From Qipengyuania gaetbuli (lineage in GTDB: Bacteria > Pseudomonadota > Alphaproteobacteria > Sphingomonadales > Sphingomonadaceae), in assembly GCF_020524765.1 (NCBI RefSeq), contig NZ_JAIVLR010000002.1, positions 124,001-188,000 of the forward strand: a DNA stretch of 64,000 bases. The letters run 5' to 3'. The notes under the pieces were generated by a model that worked only from the letters and a program-made list of their open reading frames with translations, ran no database searches and had not been told where the DNA came from. This document shows positions 44,632 through 53,896 of this stretch, piece after piece. The position numbers and the translations under genes were made by a program. Each line of letters starts with the position of its first letter. Position 1 is the stretch's first letter.

Positions 44632-46203
44632 TCAGTGCATCGAAAGGGAGACATTTTTTGGAAGCGGCCTCAGGAAGAGGACCAGCGGAACCGTCGCGAG
44701 GGTCAGAATCCCCATAACCAGGAACACGTCATTGTAGGTCATTATGAACGCCTCGCGTTGGAGGGTGCGGCTCAGGACGGCCATCGCCCCCTCCATGCCG
44801 CCGAAGTTTCGCGCCAGCCCTTCGAGATAGTCCTGTAGCGAAACGCTGTTCGCATTCAGGGTCTCTTCCATCCGCCGGCTATGATGCCAGATCCGCTGGT
44901 CCTGGAACGAAGCGAGGGCCGAGAGGGCGAATGATCCGCCAAGATTGCGGGCCGCGTTGAAAATGCCCGAGGCATCGCCCGCGTCTTCCTTGGCCACCGA
45001 AGCCACCGTTGCCTGATTCAGGAACATCATCGCAAGGATCATGCCGACACCGCGCAAGAGCTGGCTCTCGGTAAAAACGGCACCACCGGATTCTGCTGTA
45101 AGGCTGGTGCTGACAAAGCAGCTGACCGCCATCAGCAACATGCCGGCGCCGACGGCGATGCGAATGTCGATCTTCCGGATCATCAAGGGAAGCACAGGCA
45201 TCAACAGGAAGGCCGGGACGCCCATCCAGAAGATCACCAGCCCGGTCTGAAGCGCGTTATAATCAGAAATGATCGCGAGGAACTGCGGGATGACGTAGGT
45301 CGAACCATACATCACCATACCCAGGGCGAGCGCCATGATCGCGACGCTGGCGAACTGTCGATTGAACAAGAGCTGCAACTTCAAGACTGGCTTGCGTGCC
45401 TTCACCTGTCCGTAGATCAGCGAGGCAAATCCGACGACTGTGATGATTGTGAGCCAGCGAATGAGAGAGGATTCAAACCATTCCTCGCGGTGGCCCTCCT
45501 CAAGGACGACCGTAAGTCCGCCCAGCCCCAAGATGAGCCCGACAATGCCCGCCCAATCCGCGTCAGTGAGATAATCCCACTTTGGCTTTTCGTGGGGCAA
45601 GCCAACGAACAGCAGGAGCAGCAGCAGGCCGCAGACCGGCACATTGACAAAGAAGGCATAGTGCCAGCTCAGATTCTCGGTCAGCCAACCCCCGATCAAA
45701 GGCCCCATCACGGGGCCGAGGATCACTGTCATGCCGAACAGGGCCATTCCGATGGGCTGCTGATGTGGCGGCAGCCTTTTGGCCACGATGGTCATTGCCG
45801 TCGGAATGAGCACGCCGCCCGTGAAGCCCTGACCCGTGCGGCCGATGATCATTGTCGTAAGGTCGGTTGCAATCCCGCACAGCACCGAAAAGGCGGTGAA
45901 CGCGCTGACCGCGATGATGAGGAGGGTTCGCAGACCGAACAGCCGTTCCAGCCAAGCGCTCAGCGGAATGACGACAATCTCAGCAACGAGAAATGACGTA
46001 GCAATCCAGGTGCCTTCGGCGCCTGTGGCACCGATCTCGCCCTGAATGACGGGGAGTGCGGAATTGACGATTGATATGTCCAGCGTCGCGAGCATGGCGC
46101 CAAGCGCGCCCGCGGCCACAGCGACCCAGGCAGTAACGTCTGCGTTCTTTCGGCTCCCGGCCGGCCCGATCGAAGTGTCCTGCGCTGCCAGTATCTCGGT
46201 CAT
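44632..46203 (-). CDS. DHA2-family (EmrB/QacA) drug:H+ antiporter
   Basis: A 523-aa inner-membrane transporter with 14 predicted helices. The family signatures LDISIVNSALPVIQGEIG (helix 1) and GRTGQGFTGGVLIPTAM (motif C region) are clear. It exports hydrophobic drugs or uncouplers, acting with the EmrA-like adaptor upstream (ATGA overlap at 46200-46203) and the NodT-family channel downstream to cross both membranes. Confidence 0.93.
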   Translation of the reverse strand: MTEILAAQDTSIGPAGSRKNADVTAWVAVAAGALGAMLATLDISIVNSALPVIQGEIGATGAEGTWIATSFLVAEIVVIPLSAWLERLFGLRTLLIIAVSAFTAFSVLCGIATDLTTMIIGRTGQGFTGGVLIPTAMTIVAKRLPPHQQPIGMALFGMTVILGPVMGPLIGGWLTENLSWHYAFFVNVPVCGLLLLLLFVGLPHEKPKWDYLTDADWAGIVGLILGLGGLTVVLEEGHREEWFESSLIRWLTIITVVGFASLIYGQVKARKPVLKLQLLFNRQFASVAIMALALGMVMYGSTYVIPQFLAIISDYNALQTGLVIFWMGVPAFLLMPVLPLMIRKIDIRIAVGAGMLLMAVSCFVSTSLTAESGGAVFTESQLLRGVGMILAMMFLNQATVASVAKEDAGDASGIFNAARNLGGSFALSALASFQDQRIWHHSRRMEETLNANSVSLQDYLEGLARNFGGMEGAMAVLSRTLQREAFIMTYNDVFLVMGILTLATVPLVLFLRPLPKNVSLSMH

Positions 46204-47327
46204 TGAGTCCGACTCGAGATCTCTTCCAATTCGCCGGCAGCATTCCGAGTGTCGACCGTAGCCACTACCGACATGCCGGGAACGAGCAGACGCCGCACTT
46301 CAGGGGGAGCATCGATAGCGATGCGGACGGGTATCCGTTGAACGATCTTGGTAAAGTTGCCGGTGGCATTTTCGGGGGGGAGGATGGAAAATTCCGCGCC
46401 CGTTCCCGGCGATATGCTGTCCACTCGTCCCGCGATCTCAAGGTCTGGCAGGGCGTCAACTTCGAGCCTGACGCTCTGGCCGGCCCGGATGAGGCCGACC
46501 TGCGTTTCTTTGAAGTTCGCGGTCACGTAGATCGCGCTCACCGGAACCACCGTCATCAAACGTTGACCCGGTTGCACGAACTGGCCCACCCTGACCGAGA
46601 GATCGCCGACGCGGCCGGCCTTGCTGGCGCGCAGCAAGGTCGATTCAACCGTAAGGTCGGCTGTTTCCAGCTGAGCGCGAGCAGCGTCCGCCTGCGCCTG
46701 GGTCTGGCTGATCTGCTCGAACAGTGTCCCCCGGCGAGCGGTCGCGGCAGCCACCGCCGCCTGCGCAGCGGCGAATTCGGCCCGCGCCTGCCGCGCCTGC
46801 GCCTCATACTGGTCTAGCTTTTCCCGCGGTTCGGCTCCTGTCGCGGCAAGGGGCCGATATCGCGCCACCTGGTCGTTCGCGAGGTCCAGTGCCGCGCTCG
46901 CGGCGGCGAGTTGGGCCCGCGCCTGGCGAATGGCTGCATCCTGTTCGGATACCTGAGAACGGATTGTGTCGGCACCGGCCAGGGTCGCAGCGATCTGTGC
47001 GCGCGCCTGCTGCGCTTGCGCCTGATAATCCCGCAGATCCAGTTGTACGAGGGCTCCGCCGCGAGCTACTTGCTCGTTCTCCCCTACGAAGACCTCTTCG
47101 ACGTATCCCGCTACCTTGGAAGAGATAACGACGCTGTCGGCAGCGACATAGGCGTTATCGGTCGACTGCATGTACTGTCCGTAGGTTACGTGCCGGTAGT
47201 ACCACCAGATCCCGCCAAGCAGCACGGCAAGACCAACGATGATTAGCACGATGCGCAAGCTACGCCGCGATTGCGGTTTCGTTGGGGTTGTGCCCTCCTG
47301 CTCCGGTTGGTTGGAGTTATCGGTCAT
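46200..47327 (-). CDS. EmrA-type membrane fusion protein
   Basis: A 375-aa adaptor. The cytoplasmic N-tail is followed by one membrane helix (IVLIIVGLAVLLGGIWWYY), then TYGQYMQSTDNAYVAAD, the classic EmrA/HlyD text. A long coiled-coil hairpin rich in Ala/Gln/Arg and a beta-barrel with VTANFKETQVGLIRAGQ complete it. It is the first gene of the efflux operon and divergent from a MarR gene, which probably represses it. Confidence 0.92.
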   Translation of the reverse strand: MTDNSNQPEQEGTTPTKPQSRRSLRIVLIIVGLAVLLGGIWWYYRHVTYGQYMQSTDNAYVAADSVVISSKVAGYVEEVFVGENEQVARGGALVQLDLRDYQAQAQQARAQIAATLAGADTIRSQVSEQDAAIRQARAQLAAASAALDLANDQVARYRPLAATGAEPREKLDQYEAQARQARAEFAAAQAAVAAATARRGTLFEQISQTQAQADAARAQLETADLTVESTLLRASKAGRVGDLSVRVGQFVQPGQRLMTVVPVSAIYVTANFKETQVGLIRAGQSVRLEVDALPDLEIAGRVDSISPGTGAEFSILPPENATGNFTKIVQRIPVRIAIDAPPEVRRLLVPGMSVVATVDTRNAAGELEEISSRTQ

Positions 47328-47365
47328 CTGACTCTTTCGGCAGCCTCAGTAAAAGGTGAACGCGT

Positions 47366-47387
47366 CTCACGCCCTATGAGCCGTGAG
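47366..47387. promoter_or_regulatory. Candidate MarR operator
   Basis: CTCACG and CGTGAG form an inverted repeat with a 10-base centre, in the 125-bp region between the divergent efflux operon and the MarR gene. Confidence 0.4.
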
Positions 47388-47452
47388 TCAGATAGTAAAG
47401 GCATTTAGCAGTTTGCATTTGGGCATCCGAGGCTATCCGACTACACAGCCCT

Positions 47453-47944
47453 ATGGATGAAAAACCAGATACCATGTCACGGTCTCAGCGTCGGCAGAAG
47501 GTCATCACCGATGATGACCGCATTCTCTATCTTATGGACGAGATCAGTCGCGGCGCGCGCAGAGTGTACGATGCGAGGGTCGCCAGGATCGGTCTCAATC
47601 AGACACAGTGGAGGATCATCGGACAACTTCTTCGCGATCCTGCCCTTACGCAGGCTGAAATCGCCAAGAAACTGGAACTGGAATCGGCGACCATCGGCCA
47701 GGCGGTTGCAGGTCTTTGCGCACGCGGGCTGATGAAAAGGCTTCGAGCTGAGACGGATCGGCGAGCGTGGCAGCTCATCCTCACGGAGCAGCTAGATGAT
47801 ATGCTGCCCGAACTGAGAGGCTCCGCGGATAGGCTTCATGATCTGCTTTGGCGCGACATTGCCGCCGACGAGAAGCAAACGTTGCAGCAGATTCTTGCAA
47901 GGGTATCGGAAAATCTGGACCAACTCCGGGCCGAGGCTGAGTAA
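47453..47944 (+). CDS. MarR-family transcriptional regulator
   Basis: A 163-aa winged-helix regulator: ARIGLNQTQWRIIGQLL leads into the recognition region LTQAEIAKKLELESATIGQA, with the wing at LRAETDRRAW. It is divergent from the emrAB-type operon, the usual arrangement for a drug-responsive repressor, and is followed after 4 bp by a UbiB-like kinase gene that should share its mRNA. Confidence 0.88.
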   Translation: MDEKPDTMSRSQRRQKVITDDDRILYLMDEISRGARRVYDARVARIGLNQTQWRIIGQLLRDPALTQAEIAKKLELESATIGQAVAGLCARGLMKRLRAETDRRAWQLILTEQLDDMLPELRGSADRLHDLLWRDIAADEKQTLQQILARVSENLDQLRAEAE

Positions 47945-47948
47945 TATC

Positions 47949-49535
47949 ATGGCATCGCCCCCGGAAAAGCCTATCAGCAGCATCGCTCGCGCCGCGGAGA
48001 TTGGCCGAATCTTAATGAGGCACGGTGCGAAGACTCTCGCCGGAGCCCTCGGATTTATTCCCTCTTCGAGCAATGTCATCGATCCTCGCGAATTTCGTCC
48101 GGCCGCAGTTGTCGCGTTCCTCCGTGACATCGGGCCAGTCGGCATAAAGCTGGGGCAGCTCCTCGCCACCCGAAGCGATCTGTTTACCGAACACTGGATC
48201 ACTGCATTCTCAACCCTGCACGATCAGGTGTCGCCGGTGCGCTTCGCAGATATCGAGCCCGTACTTGCTTCAAGCTGGGGTGAGGACTGGCGGACCGACT
48301 TTGCGCAGTTCGACGAACAGCCTCTGGCGTCCGCCTCGATTGCACAAACCTATTCCGCCAAGCTACGGGACGGTAGCGAGGTCATCGTGAAAGTTCGCCG
48401 CCCGGGCACCGCCGCGCGCATGGAAGCCGATGTGCGCCTGCTTGTGCGTCTTGCCGAGATCGCGGAAGCACGCTCGCCTGACATCGCGCGTTACCGGCCA
48501 GTCGAGTTTCTGCGGACCTTCGGCCGCAATCTTGCCTGGGAGATGGACCTCGCTGCGGAATCCCGAGCCTGCGAGCGGATCGGCGCATATCTCGAAACCA
48601 TCGGCGTCAGGACCCCGGCCATCCATTGGGAACTGACCGGGCTGCGGGTGAACGTTCAGGAACGCCTGTACGGCAGGCCCGCGTCTTCGCTGGGCGCCTC
48701 ATCGGGCGATCCGGAGGTGGCGGCGTTCGCCAAGTGCTATGCCAACGCAGTCCTGCGCATGATCATTCTGAACGGCGAATTCCACGGCGACCCTCATCCC
48801 GGCAATGTTTTCCTGATCGGCGAGCAGGATGTCGGCTTCATCGACTTCGGATCGGTCGGGACGCTCACCAAGGCCAGGCGCGACGAGATCGTCCGCCTCG
48901 TGCTTGCGATTGCTGGTGAGGAAACCAGCGATGTCGCGGATGTCCTGCTCGCATGGGCGGGGGAGCCGAAGGTGGATCGCGATGCGCTCGCGGTGGATCT
49001 GGATCAGTTGATTGGAGAGTTCAGGGGGACCGTGCTATCTGGCATCGAGTTCTCGCAGATTTTTTCCCGCGTTTTCGATCTGTTGCGGGATTATCGACTG
49101 GTTCTGCCACCTGATCTGGCCATTCTTCTGCGTACCTTGTTGACTGCAGAGGGCTTCGTCCGATCGCTGGCACCGGACTACAACATCGCCGAAGAGACCC
49201 GGCCGATCATGACGGAGCTTCTCGCCGAGCGGTTCTCGCTCGGCAGCGCTCGGTCGGGTTTGAAGAGACTTCGCGGTCAGCTGCTGGGGTTGTCGGCGTC
49301 CTTGCCCGACATACTTGCCACTGCGAACTCGATCGCAAAGTCAGGATATGTGCCGGTTCAGCTCGATCCGCTCAGTATCGAGCAGCTCGCTGGACTTCGC
49401 AATGAGCGTCAGTCCTTGAAAGGCCCTCTAGCTGCCGCATTGATCATAGCTAGCGCGTTGCTTGTCGATCAATCCTGGCTTCTGGCTGGCGGCGCGCTTG
49501 TGATTGCTGGGGTGGTGCTCATCCGAAAGTCATAA
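47949..49535 (+). CDS. UbiB/ABC1/AarF atypical kinase-like protein
   Basis: A 528-aa protein of the UbiB family. Visible family motifs are KLGQLLATRSD (KxGQ), the Ala-rich loop SASIAQTYSAKL, the lysine strand VIVKVRRPG, the catalytic-loop HGDPHPGN, and IDFGSVG as the DFG equivalent. Two hydrophobic helices close the C-terminus (AAALIIASALLVDQSW, LLAGGALVIAGVVLI), as in membrane-bound UbiB. A second UbiB on an island is unusual, since ubiquinone biosynthesis needs only one chromosomal copy. It may help cells tolerate the lipophilic compounds expelled by the adjacent pump, but that is a guess from position. Confidence 0.87.
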   Translation: MASPPEKPISSIARAAEIGRILMRHGAKTLAGALGFIPSSSNVIDPREFRPAAVVAFLRDIGPVGIKLGQLLATRSDLFTEHWITAFSTLHDQVSPVRFADIEPVLASSWGEDWRTDFAQFDEQPLASASIAQTYSAKLRDGSEVIVKVRRPGTAARMEADVRLLVRLAEIAEARSPDIARYRPVEFLRTFGRNLAWEMDLAAESRACERIGAYLETIGVRTPAIHWELTGLRVNVQERLYGRPASSLGASSGDPEVAAFAKCYANAVLRMIILNGEFHGDPHPGNVFLIGEQDVGFIDFGSVGTLTKARRDEIVRLVLAIAGEETSDVADVLLAWAGEPKVDRDALAVDLDQLIGEFRGTVLSGIEFSQIFSRVFDLLRDYRLVLPPDLAILLRTLLTAEGFVRSLAPDYNIAEETRPIMTELLAERFSLGSARSGLKRLRGQLLGLSASLPDILATANSIAKSGYVPVQLDPLSIEQLAGLRNERQSLKGPLAAALIIASALLVDQSWLLAGGALVIAGVVLIRKS

Positions 49536-49781
49536 TGAAGGAGCAACTTAATTCGTGCACGGTCACGATACGGCAAAGCCGAACTTAACGAGGATTTGAT
49601 GCGCCTCACTTCAGCGACCAAAACGCATCGCGAAGAAAATTTTTCGACCTATTGCGATTGAAGGCTTATTTTCCTCAATCAGACGAAACTTTGGAACGGC
49701 AGCTTTCAGGCTTGTCCTCGCCTGACTTTATGGCCGCTATGGGGGCGCGAAGCTGCCAATCAAAGGCAGCGAGCCGAACCC

Positions 49782-51338
49782 TCAAGACAGACCTTGGCCA
49801 CCCTTATTACGCTGCCAATACGCGGCCAAATGCTTGGGCATTTCGGTGTTTCCTTGATTTCGACCAGAGGGAAAAGGCTTTGATCTTGGGGTGCGCGTTG
49901 TCGGTTGGTTAGCTGGTTGCTGATCCTTGGAATGCTCCTTGTTCGGAACCGGCAATCGCTTCTTCGGACCAGCTGCTGCGACCGGCTTCTTGACTGTTTG
50001 GACAGGCCGCGTCGCTGCCAGAACCACGCCTGCTTTTTGACAACCAGCATCGGCACGAGCCGTTATAAACTGGTGCCATGTTGGCATTCGTGTGCGCCTT
50101 AGTGGCGATCTCTCAGCTCGGTGGCGAGCTTCCAATTCTGCTAGCTCGCGATTGCGGACTTGTTGCGAAAATCGCGAATAAAATTCTCGACGTTCCGCCG
50201 GCTTCAACATGCTAGCCTCGACTTTGCGCTGTCGCATCAGTGCGCGCCGTTTCGCGTGCAACTCACGGGTCTGACGGATGCGCAGATCCGCTAGCTCGTG
50301 ACGGCGTTCTTCCTGAGCGAGCTTGTGTTGAGCGACTTCCAGATCATAGTCTTTCTTGAGCTCCGACCGCGCATCTGGAGTTAGATGAGGCTCAACAGAG
50401 AACGAGATCTTTCGTTCTGGCCACCATGCTTCGAAGTCTGGCGTGCCCTTGATTATGTGTTTGTCCAGTGATCCCAAACCAAACTTCTGACCGCCAGTGT
50501 CCAGATCAGAGGCTTTCAGCTTGTTACCCGGATCCTTGATATCGGCGATAGTGAGACCGCGAAGCCGCTTCGCTTTGGTGCCAGCGAAGACAGGTACAAG
50601 CTGCAAACCCATGGCTGCGAGTGCATCGCTTCTTGATTGCCAAGTTTGCTGCTCTAGAGCCTCACGAATTTGTTCAGCTCGTTCATTCAGCGGGACCGAA
50701 CCCGTGCGCTCTGCACGCTTTCTCTGACCAGGTTCGGCTTCCCTATCCAACGCTTTCAAACGCTGCGCCTTGGCCTCCTGTGGCGTATTTAGTCGGCGCA
50801 GGTTCAGCTCGCGCTCGATGCGGCGACAGACATCTTGCACCCTTGCCAACGCGCGAAAGTCGAAGCTTCGCAGAGCGCGATGGGCCTCTGGAACTCGCTC
50901 GACCTGGTCAGGAGTTAGGTATTGGGGGCCGATATTCTCAATCGCGCAGCCCTTCATAAGGAACCACATCTTACGCGGCGTCATTCCCGTTTCCGGCGAG
51001 ATGGTTGACCAGAAGACGTGCACGTGGTCGTGCTCAGTATCTTCATGACGCACAACGACGAATGGATGTCCGTCAAGGCCAAGGGCCTTTTGCTGCTGCC
51101 TTACGATGTAAAGCCATTTGTCATGAGAAAGCCGACCATCTTCATGGGCAGCTGATATCGAAAGGTGAAGAAGCTTTCTCTTTGCCCGACTGTTCAGCGA
51201 TGCGACGGCTTCCATTTCCGCGGCGGCATTTTCGACGGACGAGACCCCTTCGATATGGAGGACCTGATGGTCGCGATTCTCGACGAGATAATCCATCAAG
51301 CCTTGGAAGTTTGCGCCCCAAATGGGTTTGGCAATCAT
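49782..51338 (-). CDS. VirD2-type relaxase (mobilization protein)
   Basis: A 518-aa relaxase that should nick the island's oriT and pilot the strand during transfer. The N-terminal domain contains HLSISAAHEDGR and the metal-binding triad RHEDTEHDHVHVFW (H-x-D-x2-H-x-H-x-H). The central part is rich in charged helices, and the C-terminal 90 residues are basic and Pro/Gln-rich (PNKEHSKDQQPANQP), a likely coupling-protein or DNA contact region. It overlaps the MobC gene (ATGA). No type IV secretion or coupling-protein gene is nearby, so transfer would need a helper element. Confidence 0.87.
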   Translation of the reverse strand: MIAKPIWGANFQGLMDYLVENRDHQVLHIEGVSSVENAAAEMEAVASLNSRAKRKLLHLSISAAHEDGRLSHDKWLYIVRQQQKALGLDGHPFVVVRHEDTEHDHVHVFWSTISPETGMTPRKMWFLMKGCAIENIGPQYLTPDQVERVPEAHRALRSFDFRALARVQDVCRRIERELNLRRLNTPQEAKAQRLKALDREAEPGQRKRAERTGSVPLNERAEQIREALEQQTWQSRSDALAAMGLQLVPVFAGTKAKRLRGLTIADIKDPGNKLKASDLDTGGQKFGLGSLDKHIIKGTPDFEAWWPERKISFSVEPHLTPDARSELKKDYDLEVAQHKLAQEERRHELADLRIRQTRELHAKRRALMRQRKVEASMLKPAERREFYSRFSQQVRNRELAELEARHRAERSPLRRTRMPTWHQFITARADAGCQKAGVVLAATRPVQTVKKPVAAAGPKKRLPVPNKEHSKDQQPANQPTTRTPRSKPFPSGRNQGNTEMPKHLAAYWQRNKGGQGLS

Positions 51339-51658
51339 GACTTGGCAATATTCACGGCAGCAAGAAGCTGCTGATATGCGGCTTTCAGTTCATCCGCAGA
51401 AACCGGATATCCGGAGTTGAGCTGCTTCGCGATCTGATTGACGTTTGTGCCAACCCGCGTGACCTGATTTACAAGGTCACGTGAGATGACGATCTGGCGA
51501 TTGGCACGGCAGACCAGGCGGCGAAGCAACTCCGGGACCGAGCATCCGGAGTAATGGGCGAGCTCAGTCAGGTAGGCGAGCTCCTCGTCGCTCCATCGGG
51601 TGGTGCGAACGTGGTTGCGATAGCGGGTCTTGGATCCGGGTCGTCCAGGCATTTTCAT
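51335..51658 (-). CDS. mobC: MobC-type relaxosome accessory protein
   Basis: A 107-aa DNA-binding accessory protein. RTTRWSDEELAYLTELA and the C-terminal GTNVNQIAKQLNSG are characteristic of MobC/BmbC proteins, which open oriT for the relaxase. It lies immediately upstream of and overlaps the relaxase gene; the candidate oriT is in the gap to its right. Confidence 0.85.
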   Translation of the reverse strand: MKMPGRPGSKTRYRNHVRTTRWSDEELAYLTELAHYSGCSVPELLRRLVCRANRQIVISRDLVNQVTRVGTNVNQIAKQLNSGYPVSADELKAAYQQLLAAVNIAKS

Positions 51659-51698
51659 TCCTTCAGCTTGCTAAGCATTAGTGGTTCAGTGTGGGGGT

Positions 51699-51724
51699 CT
51701 GGGGGCAGGCGAAACTGCCCCCAG
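51699..51724. other. Candidate oriT hairpin
   Basis: A perfect 10-bp inverted repeat (CTGGGGGCAG / CTGCCCCCAG) with a 6-base loop lies in the 257-bp intergenic region directly upstream of mobC and the relaxase gene, where mobilizable elements keep their oriT. There is no T-run on either side, so a terminator is less likely. The arms contain the same TGCCCCCA octamer found at the island ends. Confidence 0.45.
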
Positions 51725-51915
51725 CAAGGTCAGGTCACACGCAGGCTGCGCGACAGAGTGAAACGACAGAGTGCAGCCTCCGCGGCGTCGAAGGACGGGC
51801 GCGGTAGTCGTTGGCCAGCCCTTGCTCATTTCCTCACTATTCCGTTTAAGGAACCCATTAAGGGGGGCAGCCGACCGCGAATGCGGTCGCACTCCTTCAG
51901 TCTTCGATTGTATTG

Positions 51916-52470
51916 CTAGAGCGCGGTGCGCCTTTGGTCGTATTCTGCGGCGCAACGCTGGGTAAGATCGCGCAATGCTTGTGAAGCATCTCCCGGAACT
52001 TTTCCGGAGCGAATCTGCGACGCCTGTTGGGCTGCATCGTTCACACAGAAGGCGAACTCGGTTTCGGTTAACGCCCTCAGACTTTCACTGGCCGTTTCGA
52101 AGCGTTCTGCGGACATGATCCAGCCAAAAGCGAATGATATCGTACAGACAACTACGACCATCAAAAGGGCCCAGAAGACTTTCGAAGAGGCGCTGGGAGG
52201 AAGCTGTGCTTCGACGTGGCGCCAAACCCGATTGGCAGCATCCATGGCCCACTTCTCCCCGTCGATTTCGACCTTGCGCCTGGCGACATTGCCCGCATTA
52301 TTGACAACGTTCTCAAGCTCCCGAATGTGATTGGCGCGAATGACGATTTCGGTCTTAATACCGACATCGTCTCGCAATTCGGGCGGGAGATCGACGGCAA
52401 GTTTATCGAACAGTTCCAAGTTCTGTTTGTCGGGCTCACGGAGGTAAAACCTCCGAAAAATATCGGTCAT
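51916..52470 (-). CDS. Single-span membrane protein of the mobilization module
   Basis: A 184-aa protein of unknown family. A charged N-terminal half (LREPDKQNLELFDKLAVD) is followed by one membrane helix (VFWALLMVVVVCTISFAFGW) and a C-terminal domain with two Cys. The ATG at 52470 begins 5 bp after the ParA-like stop, so it is translationally linked to that gene. The layout suggests it anchors the relaxosome or the ATPase to the membrane, which is an inference. Confidence 0.62.
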   Translation of the reverse strand: MTDIFRRFYLREPDKQNLELFDKLAVDLPPELRDDVGIKTEIVIRANHIRELENVVNNAGNVARRKVEIDGEKWAMDAANRVWRHVEAQLPPSASSKVFWALLMVVVVCTISFAFGWIMSAERFETASESLRALTETEFAFCVNDAAQQASQIRSGKVPGDASQALRDLTQRCAAEYDQRRTAL

Positions 52471-52475
52471 GTTAG

Positions 52476-53219
52476 TCACGAACTCATCTCCTCGATCAAT
52501 TTGATGAGAGGCGCCTGCTCCTTTTCGAGCGCAGCTTTGAACGAGAGGAAGGTGAACCAGTCGCCGCGCGCCCAATTGACGGGCCGCTCAGTCGGGAACG
52601 GCAAACGCTCTGCGGCGATCTTGTCGTGAACGCGCAGGTTCAGTCTCGGCAACGTGATCTCAGTACCGCCGTCGGCAATAAACTGGGCGCGCGTATGCGA
52701 ATTCATCCAGATGCCAAAACGGTCGAGCGATGCGTCGTCCTTCATGTTCATTACGAACACGGTTTGTTTCGCTGGTGCGATCGGCAAGAGATCGCGAAAC
52801 AATCTGACGGAGTCTTCGGAGGCATCAGCCATCCAAACATGGATGAGAGGCATGCCGAACTCTTGGTTGGCTAAGAGGCGTGCCGCCTCGTTATGAAGGT
52901 GCGCTCCAGCGCCTGCGCACAGATCAACCAATGCGACCTGATTGGGCTCCAGCTGGTCAAGGCCGTTGAACAATTCAGTCCACCCGGCTTCGCTTCGCGC
53001 GTCGAACCGTGTCGTAACCAGTTGTTGCCCGCAAAAGCGTTGAAGATGTGCATTGCGTTCATCGCCGTCGAACAACGCCAGCGGAACTCCGCGTGAACTC
53101 AGTTGGTAGGTCAGTGCTCTGGCTTGGATACTCTTGCCTTGGCCACCCTTGTCGCTGTCGATTAAGACCAACGATCCGCATGCGCGCAGTTTGCGCGCGC
53201 GAAATTCTTTAGTTGTCAT
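52476..53219 (-). CDS. ParA/VirC1/TraL-like P-loop ATPase
   Basis: A 247-aa ATPase of the ParA/MinD superfamily with a deviant Walker A motif (DSDKGGQGKS) near residue 25 and the DGDERN strand after it. Such proteins in mobilization modules (VirC1, TraL) bind near oriT and promote relaxosome positioning. It lies between a small KR-rich gene and the single-span membrane protein gene, all leftward. It could alternatively help the excised island partition. Confidence 0.75.
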   Translation of the reverse strand: MTTKEFRARKLRACGSLVLIDSDKGGQGKSIQARALTYQLSSRGVPLALFDGDERNAHLQRFCGQQLVTTRFDARSEAGWTELFNGLDQLEPNQVALVDLCAGAGAHLHNEAARLLANQEFGMPLIHVWMADASEDSVRLFRDLLPIAPAKQTVFVMNMKDDASLDRFGIWMNSHTRAQFIADGGTEITLPRLNLRVHDKIAAERLPFPTERPVNWARGDWFTFLSFKAALEKEQAPLIKLIEEMSS

Positions 53220-53328
53220 CTTGATAGTCCTCGATTGAGGGCGAAATAAGTTCGGATTGAAAGGTGTAGAGCCGCACCAGCGCAGTCCGGGCTGAGCCTC
53301 TTCTCGAACTCACTCGCAGATTGCGAAA

Positions 53329-53781
53329 TTAAAGGTCGTCGATATTTCCGTTTTCGATCCGACCACTGGGCGAAGGGGAATTCGCGCTTACGCTGGCCAG
53401 CAGATCTGGAGAGGAATGCATCGACGTTGAGCCCTCCTCCTTCGCTTTGCTGCGGCGTTTCCGCTTAGGAATTTTGACAGCCGGTTTAGGCTCTTCGGCC
53501 TTCCGCTTTGCCCGTGCTTCCGTCAGGGCAGTCGCAAGCATATTCTTGCTGACCGCATATTGCTTCATCAGCTGTTCGGTTTCGGGCAAGGCAAGCAACT
53601 GCGGCAGCTTCACCTTCGCATGCTGATCGAGAACCGCTTCGACATACAGTCGCGCCGCGATTTTGCTTTCGTTCTGTTTGAGAAGCTTCTGATCGAGCTT
53701 CCCTGAAGCGGCCTTGGCCAGCTCAACGATATCTTTACTCACTTGTTTCAACTCCTGATTTGATCGGCTTTCGACCGACAT
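53329..53781 (-). CDS. Basic mobilization-module protein, unknown family
   Basis: A 150-aa soluble protein. Residues 1-110 are helical and amphipathic (SKDIVELAKAASGKLDQKLL), with a strongly basic segment (KIPKRKRRSKAKEE) and a low-complexity acidic/Ser-rich end. This looks like a small DNA-binding or TraK-like accessory protein. The ATG at 53781 is plausible, but upstream in-frame starts exist. It is the first gene of the leftward mobilization cluster and 115 bp from the divergent 473-aa gene. Confidence 0.55.
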   Translation of the reverse strand: MSVESRSNQELKQVSKDIVELAKAASGKLDQKLLKQNESKIAARLYVEAVLDQHAKVKLPQLLALPETEQLMKQYAVSKNMLATALTEARAKRKAEEPKPAVKIPKRKRRSKAKEEGSTSMHSSPDLLASVSANSPSPSGRIENGNIDDL

Positions 53782-53896
53782 CAGGGTTTCACCACAGATC
53801 GCAGTTCGATGGGCGGGGGGCACCCCACCCACCCTTGTTTGTCCTGCGCAAATCAGCGCCTTATCAGGCGCATTACAAATACATCAGGAGCTTCAA

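Noticed and set aside
49652..49912. A short plus-strand gene after the UbiB-like gene
   Set aside because: Most of it is antisense to the relaxase C-terminus and it has no domain character.
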